From positions 1 through 64,000 of the forward strand of contig CAWUHX010000294.1 of the NCBI GenBank assembly GCA_963922205.1: a stretch of DNA of 64,000 nt. The letters run 5' to 3'. This stretch comes from Romanomermis culicivorax (taxonomy: Eukaryota; Nematoda; Enoplea; Mermithida; Mermithidae). This document shows positions 1-14,600 of the stretch, piece after piece. The position numbers were made by a program, and so were the translations under genes. Position 1 is the stretch's first letter; each line of letters starts with the position of its first letter. The notes beneath the pieces are model-generated. The model was not told where the DNA came from. It did no database searches and saw nothing but the letters and a program-made list of their open reading frames with translations.

Positions 1-26
1 AAGCAGTGGTATCAACGCAGAGTACT
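1..26 (+). other. Residual library PCR adapter at contig end
   Basis: The first 25 bases, starting AAGCAGTGGTATCAACGCAG, match the SMART-type PCR primer; with the following T they match the adapter used for ultra-low-input whole-genome amplification. This is not genomic sequence. It shows that the contig starts at the end of an amplified molecule and that adapter trimming was incomplete. The match is from memory of the primer sequence. Confidence 0.93.
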
Positions 27-2189
27 AAGGGGAACTAGTTGACAATCTCAGAATAATGGCTCACGGTTTTCTCTGTCAATAAGTGGTACGGATCACATAT
101 TCTATAGCGCAGGATCACATGATCTATAGTAATGACATATAAATCTGGAACATTTTTATGATGCCAATGTGTGTCCGAATGCTTATGCTTGCACCATGCT
201 TATAATTAATCAGCATTTCAAAAAATACTACCAATTCAAGGTTTTATTTATTATATATACTATTTGTGTGATGCTTGGTCCAGCATACTATGATTATTTA
301 TGAAAGTAGATAATGCATTTTTTATAGAAATATTTGAAGATTTCCAAAATCTTTTCCATCCTCCTAGTGCAACCATCGATATCTATTGATCCATCACAGT
401 TAAACAAAATATGATTCCTACGGAAGGTGAGATCCTTAGGTTAAAAGAGACGTCACTTTCAGCACATTTTCTCCCTATGCTTCTTATTATCTGGTTCTAG
501 TATCAGGATACTGAACTGACTTCATTAAGAAGTGCAAAAAGCTAAATGCAAAAAAAACGAAAAAATAAGTGATTTTGAGCAATTTTCGGGTTTTGCTTCC
601 TATGGATCTCTGTAGCTTCTCAAGGGTATTCAAATCGCGATGCTGCTTTCACAGCGACTGTAGGAATGTATGAATAAAGGAATAAAGAGATAAAATTCTG
701 CAGCATGGTAGGTGAAGGTGTTCGGGAGTGCCTCTAAGCAAGATTTTTCTTCATTTTTTCTCCTAATTTTTGACTGTTCAAACTTTCTTGAAGGGTGTAA
801 AATGTTTGCTTGTGAAACGATTAATACCTCAAACTATAGTCTGTTAGTTATTTGATAATTCTACGGTATAGGTAATAAATATATCACAGGGCCATCTGGC
901 AAATACAAAGATTTCTACGAAATTTTCATGAGTATGCCTTCTTCAGAGCAGTGCAGCTCCCAAAACGGTACAAAAATTTTGATGAAAATTTAACCAAAGC
1001 TGTAAAAATGGATGGGCTACAATATAGGGAAATAAAATTCTGCGGCTTCCGATGGAAAGGTGCTCGGGAGTGCCCATAAACGAAATTTTTTCAATTTTGA
1101 CGGCTCATTTTTGACACTTTAAACTTTATGAAAAAGTGTAATATGCATTTATTTACTGTAAATAATAATTCATCAAAAGAGAGCTTATTCTGTCCTCTAC
1201 AAAATGAATATTCATCCATCAAATAAGATCAATCCGATCTCGAAATATTGCTTGGCTGGCAAGACCATTGAAAAATGCAAAAAAATCATCAATTTCCAAA
1301 CTTTGGCATACTGTAGCAGTGCCAATTTTTGTTTACAAGCAAAACAAATGGTACCATGAAAATCAGCGCACAAAACTACCCAAAATATCTGATTTTGAGG
1401 TATGATTAATTTTCAACTTATCATAGGGAAAGTAGAACCTCTCAGAAATCGTGTCTTAATACTAAGTAATGCCTTAACTTAATTTAGCTTTTTAAGCCAA
1501 AACTTGCACATTTTTCAAGTGCGAATTTTTTTCTATAGTCCACACTCTCTTTTGAGAAAATTTCCTTGTTGAGGGCCACTTTCCAGCGATATTTTGTTAA
1601 AAAAATCTTGTACAAATATATTTTGTTCAGTAGTGCTCTTACATTGGCGATATTTTGTCGGTGATATCTTGATGGGTCGTAGACCCGACAAAATATAGCA
1701 CTTGTTTTTCTCTGTTATTATTTTCGAGTATTTCAAGATAGATTGTAGTTATAAGTATGGAATGAGCAAGGGATCCACACTGAATTAGCTACCTGGAGTT
1801 TCTGAAGTCGTTACACTACAGGGCTTTGTTTCAACAAAAAGACTTGAGCTCAAGCAGAGCTATAGCTTAAGCTGCAGCTTAACTTCTATACAAAATATAT
1901 CGATTGCAACGGCAATGTTACGAAATACGGAGTTAAACTGCTATAGCTTAACTTTTTCGATATGTTTTGTGTAGGAGTTCAGCTCCACCTTAGCATAGAT
2001 ATATAATATAGATATAGATAGATATAAATAAGATATATATATAAAGATGTAATACAGATATCGAGATAAGCTGTAGCTGAGCTGGAGCTCAATTTCCTTC
2101 GATAAGCTGGGCCCGTCTTTTAGATTTGTCAGTTTTTACTACCCTACCGCGTCGCTTCTTAGCGTTTTTCTACCGTTTTTGCCCTCTAG
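27..2189. other. Non-coding sequence upstream of the first visible astacin exon
   Basis: No gene is supported here. The stretch is AT-rich, with a diverged direct repeat at 685-812 and 1027-1150 and AGCT-rich imperfect inverted repeats plus a TATAGA microsatellite between about 1840 and 2090. Earlier astacin exons (signal peptide and start codon) could lie here or beyond the contig end, but none is recognisable. Confidence 0.5.
685..1150 (+). repeat. Diverged direct repeat pair of about 125 bp
   Basis: Bases 685-812 and 1027-1150 share the order of landmarks: AAATAAAATTCTGC or similar, GTGCTCGGGAGTGCC-like, a T-rich block, TTTTTGAC, then AAACTTT and GTGTAAAATG or GTGTAATATG. Identity looks around 70-75% by eye. 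It may be an old duplication or two copies of one dispersed repeat. Confidence 0.6.
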
Positions 2190-2603
2190 ATTCGGGTAAA
2201 CCCGGTAGTCAAATGGGCGACGTCCCTATGATGAGCGATACACCAAAGTACAGCGGGGCAGTCAGCAATAACGAGTTGCAGCAAAATAACCCGGATAATT
2301 ATTTGAGTGGCGATATGGACGTTTCGAAAAATCAGGCCAATCATTTTTTCGACATCTTACAACAAGGAGCCGTCGCTTTGTTCTCCAACGCTATCAATAA
2401 ATGGGCGTCGTCGCCTGCTGGTCTGCGGTTCAGCCGCAAGAAGAGAAAAGTAGGCAAAGAACCGGCCTACCATCTGTGGAACAGTATGCCCATACCGTAT
2501 CAGTTCAACAAGAACGTGGATCCATACATGAGACAAATAATTACGAATGCACTGCAACTGTGGCAAAGCAATACGTGCATCAGATGGGCAAAGGATATAG
2601 TGG
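2190..2603 (+). other. Astacin exon 1: propeptide and start of catalytic domain
   Basis: The exon follows a pyrimidine-rich tract and AG acceptor and ends at the donor G|GTGAGC. It encodes the propeptide with the LSGD motif at about 2303-2314, a furin-like basic cluster at about 2425-2445, and the start of the protease domain ([13 protein letters not shown], then NTCIRWAKD). Exon 2 completes the split Gly codon. Confidence 0.8.
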
Positions 2604-5600
2604 GTGAGCCTGTGGAAAGGCTGTTTTTAATAAAGTACTTCTGAATTAAATATGACAAAAATAAGTACTGTCATCTAACCTTTTCTGAAAATTTGTTAAA
2701 GAATTATTTGAGTATTATCACAAACTTTCAATTTCATATGACATGCAGTTTAGTAGAAAATAACAAAGTACATGCAAAAGTAATTGCTTTACATTTTATT
2801 ACTTAAAGATATTTAAAGGAAAAAACATTATATATTTAAAATCAAAATGATCGGCTTTGCTAATTGTGCGTGTTTTGATCGAGGCAGATACATCGATTAA
2901 GTGGGATCAAGACTAATGATCCCCGTAGGAACGTTGTAATTTCCAAAAAACTTGAAAAAACATTTCGTCTTCTGAAGTATTTCTACGGATAACTTGAGAA
3001 TTTTGTTTCACTTTTGCTTAATCTAGTCTGAAAGTTAAATTTTGATACAAATTTAAAAAAAATGTAATTGAATCAAATTCATCTTACGGCTCAGTGCAAA
3101 TTGAGAAATGAGGAACGGATTCTACGCATCGGGAACAGCGACTGGTAAATCAAGAATATCATTGAACATATAAAATTTTCACACCGGTTGATTTCAAACA
3201 ACTTTTTCAAGACGAATACGACTTCAGTTATTGATCTTCAGAATTAATTTTGACCCGACTGAATTACAGATGTTTGCTCAGAAGCTTTCGAAGCTTTCCT
3301 TTGTATGGGTTGTCTTTCTTGAAATGCTTATAAATAAAATGTTATTCCTGTGCTTGTTATTCTCTACTATATTATATTCATTTTCGAGTGAGACTCAGAA
3401 AGTATCCATAGAAATCGTTGAACAGACGATAAACCTGCATCGTAGGCCGAAACCATTTTTCTCAATTAGTTCGCCCAATTGCTTCTGTCAACTAGAGAAA
3501 AAAAGTGTCCGTATACGCAGGTTGTTTATTATATGCACGGACACCTTTATGTGGGCGGAAGCTCATTTGGGAAAAAATAGACCACAACGAATCACGCAAC
3601 ACTATGCATTTTCGAGACCTTCAACTACCCTTTACAATGTTTAAGTAAAAAATTCTACCGTTTTTGTGGAAACGCGTTTGATAACAGGATATAATAGGGG
3701 GCCAACTATATTTCGCCGTACGGTGCCGTACGACACTACATTGAGCTACTATACTTCGCCGCACGCGCCGTGTGCCGTACGGCGCCTGATGAGTGGCTGC
3801 TGAACTTCACGACGTACGGCGCCGTACGGTGGCAAATGATAATAAGTAATTGAAAATGATGAGTAGCTTCTACACTTACGTGCCGTAGGGCACCGTACGG
3901 CGAAGTATAGTAATTCTTACTATTTTCAAGCACAAGTATTGCACAAGGTGTTTTTTTATCAATTATACGTTATGTAAAACTTTTTCGTATACTTTGAAGA
4001 ATATTTTAGGGATCGATAGAATCGAATTTATCAACGGTGATGGATGCTCCAGTTTCGTCGGAAAAACTGGTGGTACCCAAGAAATCAGCTTGAAAAATCC
4101 CGGTTGTGACAGTGTTGGCATTGCAAGTCACGAAATTGGTCATTCATTAGGATTTTTCCACGAGTAAGTGCATATTCCTGGAAGTTGTGCAGTGAACAGG
4201 CCTGGCCGAATTTTTCAAAGGAGGTCACAAATAAGACAAGAATTGCGACTTTATGAGATAAAATTCGACAAAAATTTTCTGAGAAAATAGCTTCTGCACG
4301 ATGAGAGGACTATTTCTACTAATACACGAAAATTAGGGAACCTGCACGAGCCAATTCGGGTGTTTTTGAAAAAATTTGGGGCGAAATTTCCGTAATTTTC
4401 CGAAAAATATGGGAAAATATTTTGCTGGGCGTTCAGATCAGGTCCATCGAAGATCAAATTAAAATCTAATTCGATAGTGCGAAGCTAAACCTCGGTCTGC
4501 CTTGTTGTCTGTGAAGTCTATCCATATTGCTGAGTCGTGACATTGTTCATAAAAATTCCACTCATTTCAGGCAAGGTCGACCGGATCAACCGAGCAACGT
4601 TCAAGTCAACTATGCGAACGTTCTGCCCAGTAGAAAAGACAATTTCGTACCGATGCCTCTGAAGGACGTGAATACTTACAACTTGCCTTACGAATACGGG
4701 TAAAGTTTGATGCTGTATGGAACCTCCCTTGAACCTTAATATGAGCTTATAGCTCTCAATCGAAGCATATCAAAAAAGTGAAAGCAATATGTGACGGTCG
4801 AGGTAACTGATTGAAATATGAATTGCATGATCAATCAATTCTTCAAAATCATTGTATTTTTGAATACAATGTACGAGAAGACAAATCAATGCTCTACACA
4901 AGAAATGCTCTACATAATATACTCATTTTTTCGAAATGAGACTTTGAATGCAAAAAGATGCATAGGCAAAGAGAAAAAACCCATAGTTTGTTTTTTATAA
5001 AATGCTTCCAAATTGAAAACTGACAGAACTGTCGTCAAAATCGCCTGCTCTTACTCTAATGGCCCTGCCATGCTTCACCGCGCTGTACCACGGTACCACC
5101 TTTGAAGTATGAATAGCTTTTTGTAAGTTTCAATTGGAACGAAATTTTGGAACAACCTATGTGTTGTAAAGTTGCAGCATACTGTTGTTGTAACATATTG
5201 TTGCATACTGTGACATCTATACATGCAGTTGAATCATAATTTTCACTTGAATGGTGAATTCTGACACTTGTCGAATTATTTTACCAAATTGATTACTTAA
5301 TTTTCAATGAGGATTTACTAAGAAGTTGATCACTTAATTTGCAATGAAGACATTAATGTGTAAAAATTATGAATATGCAAAGTAGGTGTATACATGTTCC
5401 TACAGCAAGTGTACTCACACATTTTGATTGTGTCTTTATTCCCCCAACGTCCCTTTTCTGCATATATCCCGATTGTCCGGAAGTCTATATTCCCCATTCG
5501 GTTTTCCGAATAATGAAAAAATTTTCTATTTCCTCGAAAAACGCATTAGTCCCTATTCCCCAAACGTCCCGATTTCCCGAATACTAGGGAAAGGATGGAT

Positions 5601-8600
5601 TCACTTTGAATCTGGGTCCTGAACAGCAGAGGTCCGACCTGACCCAGATCGATCTGGATCCTGTATATAGCACATATGTGAATGAATAATCGTGTATATA
5701 TATTCAATTTTTCAAAATCAACGTATATAAATTGATATTAGCAGTTCAAGAGCTATTAATTGTTGGAATGAGAAGCCAATTGAAGCAAGAGTTTTTAGAC
5801 TGAGCTTTTTACAAACTTCTTTCTGCACCATGCAGGGATGATTGATTTTATTTTTCTTTTGCACTTTTTATTTTTTTATTTTTTTCTCGTTTTTTTCATA
5901 TTTTTCGCACTTTTTGTATTTCACATTTGTCGAGATGAGCAATATGCATTTTTTGACAGAAGCAAAATCCAAAAGTAAAAAAGTGGCGCCATACAGCGTC
6001 ATGCACTACCACGTGGTGAAGTATGATAAGGCACCATGCTGCCCTGTGTTGTAGTGTGCTTCCGCCCATTTTAGGATTTTCATAATGGTTTGTTGATTTC
6101 ACAAAGAGCATCCAAGTACAAGCTTGATCATGCAAAGTGGACCATCTGAGAGCGTCTTACTGTAGTCTGGATTTGGCATGCGTGCCATGAGCTCTTTTTC
6201 ATTCTTCTTCTCATTACGTATATTTTTCTATTAGTCTCACCCCATGCATTTGCTGTGTTTTCCAGCACAGGGGACATTTCTTTATAACTCCACCCACTAT
6301 ATTCGTTTTGTAAACATTAGGTAAGTCGCTTTTCTATCAGGTAAAATTGGTAGGAGAAATCTCCCCTTTTTTTGTTTAAGCACTTTGGGAATTCAAATTA
6401 GGAAACCGAAGGTTGGAACCATGTGCATTAAGGTCGATCCCTGGACTGCTCCTGCCTTCCCCATCAGCATCGAAGCCCTGACACAAAATATCAAATATAA
6501 CATTGGTGAGACACTTGGTTTGCATGTCTCGTTTCCACGCCATTGTGCTGCATCTGACCTCCCCTTTCAAGTCTGGAAAATCGACCACACTGCTCTGGCG
6601 CTCATGGATATCACACCTGAAACATACACCTCCCAATCAATGTCTTCAAGGCTCTCAATCAAGCTCACCCAATGCCACATCTAACGCAGTGTGCCACACT
6701 TTGATCTTCAACCAATAATGACTGCCAAATGTTCGGATTATATGGTAACCTTCTAGACCACCTTTGGCGAGCCTTCCCCCTCTTAATCCACTCATTCCTA
6801 CTTTTAGCAAAGCTATGTCTCAGGGGGTAATTGCCCTACAACCTCCACAGAGTTCTACAACTGCGCCACTGATGAATCCAGCTGCATTTTCCGGACAGGT
6901 TTCAAACCTCACTGCCCCTAGCAATGCTGGCGTCCCAGCCGCACCACAAATACTGCCACCACCAAATGGTGTGAACTCAGCAATTGACCTGAATATTGAT
7001 GCGCTGATTCAACTGATTCCTGTGTCAATCTTGAGCCGCCACTGGCCCCAGAGGCAACCCTAGCAACTGTGCGGGATCACTGCAGCAGTATCACGATCGC
7101 CAACACAAACAAAGTTCAAAATTTTTGATTAGAAGCGCACGACACCCTAGAACAATTAAACACCACCGCCACCAGAATTACCAACAATGTTCGGACTGTA
7201 CAAACTATTGACCAAATTATCCGCATCCTCTCGAACCAATTGCAAGCTCAGCAACTGCAGGTGCAAGGCAAAATCAAGGAAAAAGCTCAAGTCACAAAGG
7301 CGTAATTTGCTGCCCTTGCCGAACAAATGCAACAGTTAATTACAACCACCAGCGCTGTCACTGCAGTGCGTAACAATCTGCCGATGCCTTGGCCACTGCT
7401 GGTGAATTAACAGTTTCATTGTGAGGAGCCACATGATATTTATATCACCAATGACACTTTCAGAGAAACTGAACCAGCTTTGGCTTATGCTCGCCCCCCC
7501 AAGCATCAAACCAAAAGTACCCTCAATGGACACCCTCTGCAATCAGGAATTCTCATGCACTGCACCTGATGAAGACAATATTCCCCGAGCAGGCCCCCAA
7601 GCTGTCCACCGCCCACTGCACATGCTTTCGGTTTCTTGGATTATCCACCCAAAGATTATTATGACAACCCGCAACCTCCCTTCAAACCCCCCCCCCATTT
7701 GTCACTCTGCAAAGAAGATAGCTGAATAAAGATAATTGTCGACAATATGCATCTGCTTCTGATTGACAGCACAGCTACCAATAAATGCGTTCTCTGCTTC
7801 TTTATTCACCTCCAAACTGAGTATAGATATGACCCCTCAAATCACGTTAAGATGAGTGCTGTTTGCCGCCTGACCGGCAGTACGCCGAACCAAGATATGA
7901 TGCAGTATGAAGACACAAAGAATTTTCTAATATTCCAATTGGCGCCCCATTGTAACCAAATGACAATCAAATGCCAACTTGCCTCAATCGCTCTTAAACT
8001 TGCCTCAATCACTCTGAGAAGAACCCGCAGCTTTCCTAAGAAAGGTACTGACTTACATTCAATAATTATATCTAGATGAAGACCAAACTTTTCAGCACAA
8101 AAAATTGATTGAAACCTTTTTAACTAAAATGCCTGTTTTCTATCAATTGACTATCCATGAGCAAACTAAAACTTTTAGGAATGTTCAACAAATGGCCAAG
8201 GCCATCACCAAAGCCCGTAGTGTTCTAAATGCCACAAAAGCGGAAATTGGCACTGCTGAGTGGCCTATCCTTGTGAACCAGGCTGTTCCAGACATGACCA
8301 CCTCAACCTCCATTTCCCTGATTTGACTGTTGCCATAGCATGGATCACTCTCAAGATCGCCATCATGACCACGAGCCCTCTGCAGATCAATGTATTACCA
8401 AACAACTACCAGCACAATCAAAGAAGGTTTCTTTCCAACAACAGCAACTGTGAACAGAAATTTTTCTAGAGCAATTGATCAAATGATTCCAGACGACTAC
8501 CAATCCCCTGCCCACGACCCGCCTCTATGAGAAAATTCACAACCACCGACAATTATCATGATTGATTTGACCGCTCTGCCAGCCAAGACTGCTCGGGCCC

Positions 8601-11600
8601 CTCCCAAAATCAGTCTACAGGCCTTTAGTGCAATGCTCATAAATCTGGCACACATAATACTGAAGATATCATTTGGCTGAAGTGACAAAATGCCCAAAGA
8701 AATCCAAGATCTAATCAAGGCTGCCCTCCTTATAATACACAACAACCCATGCTCAATTTCCAAAAAAATTCCAACAATATCCGTGGGCAACACCATTGGA
8801 GACCATGATGCGGAGTACCTTCCGCGAGAGGCAACAATTATTTGCATTTTTCCCCTGGTTACTATAACCAAGGTAATCGTTTTTCACGTACTAATGATTT
8901 TATTCAGAACACATACATGGTTTATCCAATTTATGACCCTGCACCACCATGGGAACAACAATTCCACTATAATGCCACGCTGGCTTCCTATGTCACCACC
9001 CCTACGGATTCATCCCAGGCCAGTTCTCAATCTTCCAAAATCCTGTTGGCATTACCAGCATTACCATCTACCTCTGCCACCATGGTCAATAGGCTGGATG
9101 CGCATTCGAATGTTCATACAACGTCTACCCCAAATATGGTCATGCCCTCTAAAGAAATACCTGCAGCCACTCCCATTGTTAGCCTCGGAATTGTCTGATG
9201 GGCTGCAACCGCCTATGCCGCAGATGATCCTTGCCATATCCGGTCGTCTGTTTGTCAAATAGATAATCTAATGCCCTGAATGAAAACGTTTGTCAAGAAA
9301 TACGCCTCCACACGCGCTTTTCAATTACCCATTAAAATCAATGCCTACGTCCTCATGGACACTGGCGCCCAATGTTCAGTGTTGTCCTCTGGTCTTGTCA
9401 AACATGCTTTCGACAAGCAGTCACTTTCACTCCCCATTTGCTGAAAGATCAAAGTCACTGATGGAGCCATATTTACTGCCCATGGTCCAGTCGTTATTAC
9501 CATGGAATCTGCTTTTGGAGAGCATATGATCAAATGTGTCATCCATGACAAGGACAGCAATGATCAATGTATTCTTGGTAGCAATTTCCTGGCCCATCCT
9601 GACATCCATGCTATTCTCAACTTTAAAGACAATTATATCGAGATTCAAGATGTGAAATTGCCACTCTAAGTCATGGCCACAGTTAGACCCTTGATGAAAT
9701 CGTTTCTTAGCACCGCCTGCGACAATGTTTTGGAAGAAATCCCCGAGGATATGAGGGTAAGTTTTTGTGAGGATAAATCTGACACCTTTCGCCAGAAAGA
9801 AGAAATCGAAGCTGAACAATCAGTTTGGTACCTGCACCCTAGTTTACACCAACCGCCCATGCAGCAAATAGAGGTCATCGAGTTGGCTGAACCATTTTTT
9901 TTTGTCGCCCAAGTCTCTATTTCCATTTGGCTGAATTGTCAGCAATGGGTAACAGGTATGGTTTTCCCCTCCACTTCTGCTTTGCTAACCTTTGACCAAC
10001 AACCAAGTCACTATAGAATTCCTGGTTGAAACTGCTATTGTCAATATCACCAATGGCACATGCCCCTTATTGTTCACCAACAACACTCCAAAATGCATCA
10101 AGCTTTGACCAAACCAACTACTTGCCATCACCAAGGACATGTTAGAATCTATTGCTTTCTCAAACAATATCAGCATCACTGTCACCCCTTAAGATCGCAA
10201 CCTAACTGATCATGAACCAGCCGTGTTAGATAAGTCTTTGCCGTGCCACACGAACAAACAAAAGCTCGATTTTGCTTTGAACAAAATGACTCAAAAGAGT
10301 TTCTGCGGCCCAGAGAGTGAAGGCCCTCAGTATGCTTCAGCAAAACCGAGATGCCTTTAGCCTCCTAGGTGACAAGCCTACCTTCACAAACAAATTGACC
10401 ATCAGCATCCACACTGGCACAGCAAAGCCAGTATCCTGCCATTACTATCACGCAGCCATGGAACAAAGACTGATCATTCACCACCATATCCAAGAGATGC
10501 GTGACAACAACTTTATCGAACCATCCCACTCGCCCTGGGCTGTGCTGCTATTCCTCATAAAAAAGAAAGATGGTTCGTGGCATCCTGTTGTTGATTATTG
10601 TGGTATTAATGAAGTAATGACCAGCGACAATTCCGGGCATCGACAACTACTTGGAGGTTATGGGACAAGCAAAATTCTTTACCACCCTCGATTTGAAAGC
10701 TGGGCATTGGCAGGTACTTCTCAATACCAACTCCCATGATAAAACAACCTTCCTCTGCCAAGAAGGTTTGTTTCATTTCAAAGTTCTCCTATTCAGCTTG
10801 AAGAATGCACCTGCGGAATTTCAACATTTATTGGAAAAAATTCTTCACCAGTATATTTGGAAAAGCTGCCTTGTTTATATTGACGATATTATCATTTTCT
10901 CCAATTTATTTGACAAGCATTTAGAACATTTGCAAATTATTTTGGATGCCCTCCACACCACTAATTTAATGCTTCAGTCTGACAAGTGTGAATTCCTGCA
11001 GCCACAAGTTAAGTTTTTGTAACATCTCCTCAATGCAGATGGAATCACTGCCAACCCCAAGAAAGTCAAAGCCATCGCCAAATACGAGTTCCCCTGAACC
11101 AAGAGAGGTATGCAGAGTTTTTTACATCTCATTCAATGGTGCAAACCAATCATCTGGCAATGGGCCAGCTTATTGAGCCTGCTTTATGCCCTACTCCACC
11201 ACAATTCAAATTATGACATCACCAAAGATCATAAAAAAGCATTTGATGACATAAAGAAGGCCCTGACATCCTCCCCTTTTCTTCGTTACCATGTATACCA
11301 TGGCAAAGCTCAATTGGTAATCCAAGCTGATGTGAGTACAACTGCGATCAGGGCCATATTATATCAAGAAAGTGACAATGACAAATGGGTAATCACCTAC
11401 AACAACTGCATTCTTACTGACACTGAAACCTGATATCGTACGATGGAGCCTGAATGCCTCACTATTGTTTACAGATTCTGAATGTACGGCTACTACATTT
11501 ATGGCCAGAAGGTTATCATTCGCACTGATCACAAGCTGCTCGAATGGCTCAAAGACGAAAAACACCAAAATTTGCACCTGCAATGCTTCACCATTAATCT

Positions 11601-14600
11601 TCAAGATTACAACTACAAAGTCGAATATTTCAAAGGCAAAGATAATGCCTGGGCCAATTTTTCGTCTGGAAAAGATGAACCTGAAAAGTGGCCAGCCCTG
11701 AGCACCAAGGAACTAGCCATCAAAATTTTCTGCCCACAATTTTGCTCCACCAACAGGATATCAGAGGCTGAGCCCACAGCAACCAATATTTCGTTTGTTG
11801 GAATGCCACCCCAAGCTCTAATTGACTCAGACATCAATGCCATCACTCGCGCTATGCAGTGTTTTTTTTGTACATGACCCATCTGTACATGTACAAATAG
11901 TAACTGATATTTCATTTGTACAATTTGTACATAGCAAAAATACATAAAATAAGTAACCTGTGTTCCTCTATGTCATGGCCAAAGACTAATAACCAAATCA
12001 GTGTAATTTTCAAATTTCACATATGACTCAAAAATGCCATTAATTCATTAAAATTTAGAAAAAAATTGAAATTTTCGAGTTTCAATTCTAATTTACAAGC
12101 ATTGTGGAACATATTTTGTAGAAAAATATCCAATAGCATAATGACTTTGCATTAGATGATAAATTGATGGTTAAGTCCTCTATGATAAGCAATGAAAGCT
12201 CAAAAAATATGTCAATGCTTAAGGCCCCAAGCACTGGAAGTTTTTTTTTGTGTACTAACATTCAGTGATGCTGGAAAATTAATTTTCCAAACATTTATTT
12301 CAAGAATTAAATTAGAATTTAGGGTTCAAAAGTCATAAATTTTGGAATTCTATTATCTGAAAAATCTTGAAAACAGTAATTTATTCGTTAACTCTCATGA
12401 CCTTGGCCGAAAAAATATGAGAGGAAGAGTAGAAATTTGGGAAGGCTACTCGCATGAATCTTTCGAACTGATTTTATTTTAAGAAAGGAATTATCACTTT
12501 GAAAAGTTTAGAGACTTGACGTATTGATCTTCCCCAAAAAATGTTTCAAGGAAAAATTACGCATATTCATCGAATATCAAGATAAAATATTCAAGATTAC
12601 CACTTTAAAAATGAAATAATACGTTTGAGATGATGAAAACTATTATACATTAAATGATAGGTGAAGGTAGACATTCTGAAAGTTGAGTCTGAGCTAGGTA
12701 ATACATTATTATGATTATTAAAGTTATAACCAGCACGAAGCATCAGAAAGTTTTGAGATTACGAATTTCTAAAATGCACCAAAATGCATAATTTCTGTAC
12801 CTTATCCCCAAAATTTTCTTCACTAAATGGGAAAGAGCCGTTTGTACATGTACAAATGACTACTCTAATTTCGTTTGCCCCAAAAAATTTTCATTTGCCT
12901 CTGGGCAAATAAAAAAACCTGGCGCTATTACCAACCAACTCATCAATCAAACCACACTCTCTAGACCTGTGTTACCAATGGCCACACTCGAGCAACCTCC
13001 AGTGGAAGCCATCACAATAGCTATGCAGGAAGAGATTCCTACCGCACAGGCCGCTGATCCCACCATTTCCAAAATCATTGAAGCCCTACAAACTGCTAAC
13101 GCGGCATGACAACCATCTCTTTTCTTCACGCAAGACGGCATCTTGTACTGCCAAGCCAAAGATTAACACCAACTTGTGCCACCTGCCTAGCTCATTGATC
13201 AAACCCTTCATCAATTCTATGGCACATAGATATTAAATCATCAGGCATCTAACCATACATTGGCAGCCATTAAAACTCATTTTTGGTGGCCTGGTATGGA
13301 AGAAGCGGTGCTGGACTGGATTGAAAGCTGCAAAATTAGCCAACTAACCTCACCCTGCGTGTTTTAGCCACTGCCTTTGTTGCCCATATAGCCAACCCAC
13401 CCTTTCAAAATTATCCCCACAGATTTTGTCAATATCTCCCCAGTAGGTGAAAAGAGACCCTATGTTATTGTGTTTCAGGATTATTTCACCAAATGGGTCT
13501 CCAGGCATTTGATTGCCGACCAGAAAGCTTCAACTATCATAGAATGTTTCATCAACAACATTGTCCTTGCCCATGGTAGCCTACTTGTCCTCCTTTCCGA
13601 TCATTTTATGTCAAAATTGATGCAAGAAGTATACGAGCTGCTCAAAATCTGCAAAGTAAAGACCATGGCTTACTGCCCATAATGCAACAGCATGGTCGAG
13701 TGCTTCAACCAAATGCTAATTACCCAACTGAAGAAGTATCCCGCCAATGACCCAAATAATTGGGAGCACTACTTGCCCTAATCTGTTTTCACCTACAATG
13801 CGACCCCACATACCTCAATGGGCCACTCACCTTTTAGCTTCCTATGCAGCCATGAGCCCTGCATCAATTTTAACTATGAATGCGGGGGCCACCTCACCCT
13901 ACCACTCAATTATGATGCCTACCAGCATATCTTGATGCAAGCGCAACTAAAGATCTATGAATCAATAAAGGCTAACTTTGACAAAGCTGCCGACATCAGC
14001 AAAAAGTACTCGGAACAAAAGGCCTGCAAACACAAAATCAACATTAAGGATCTTATCCTCTTGACCAACACGCAAAAAGCCAACAAAATCCAGTCAGATT
14101 TCATTTGCCCTTTTATCATCACCAACACCACCCACCTTGATGGCAACATGGTAACAATTGATGCCCTTGACACACCTAGCTGACCTTAAACTATATCCAC
14201 CCTGCAGTTAAACCATTCATTCCCCATCCGGCCAGAGACCCTTTTGTTACCGAAGCAGGTGGACACCATCAGCCAGACCACGCGTCATCACTGCAATAAG
14301 TTTGATTCACTAATATTTTTGTGATTGGTGCTCATCACGCCAAGCTTGTACATAATTTCGGCCCTTTGTTTACTTTAGACCATGATGAACCAATGAAATG
14401 ACTACTCCATCAATGTGTTACTTGGGTGTAAACATGGCCTCATTACATTCATCTAATTTCTCCACTCGTTCAACCAAGCTACACCTACTTAACAATATCA
14501 CTGACTGCATTCCCCTTTGCAACTCGATACCCCATGTAGGAGGGGGCTCTTTTGTAATGATAGGTTCTGTTTGGTGCACGGTCATTCCCTTTATTTCTGC

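Noticed and set aside
3231..3644. 137-codon ORF in astacin intron 1
   Set aside because: It begins at TTG, has no recognisable domain, and lies wholly in an intron next to repeats.
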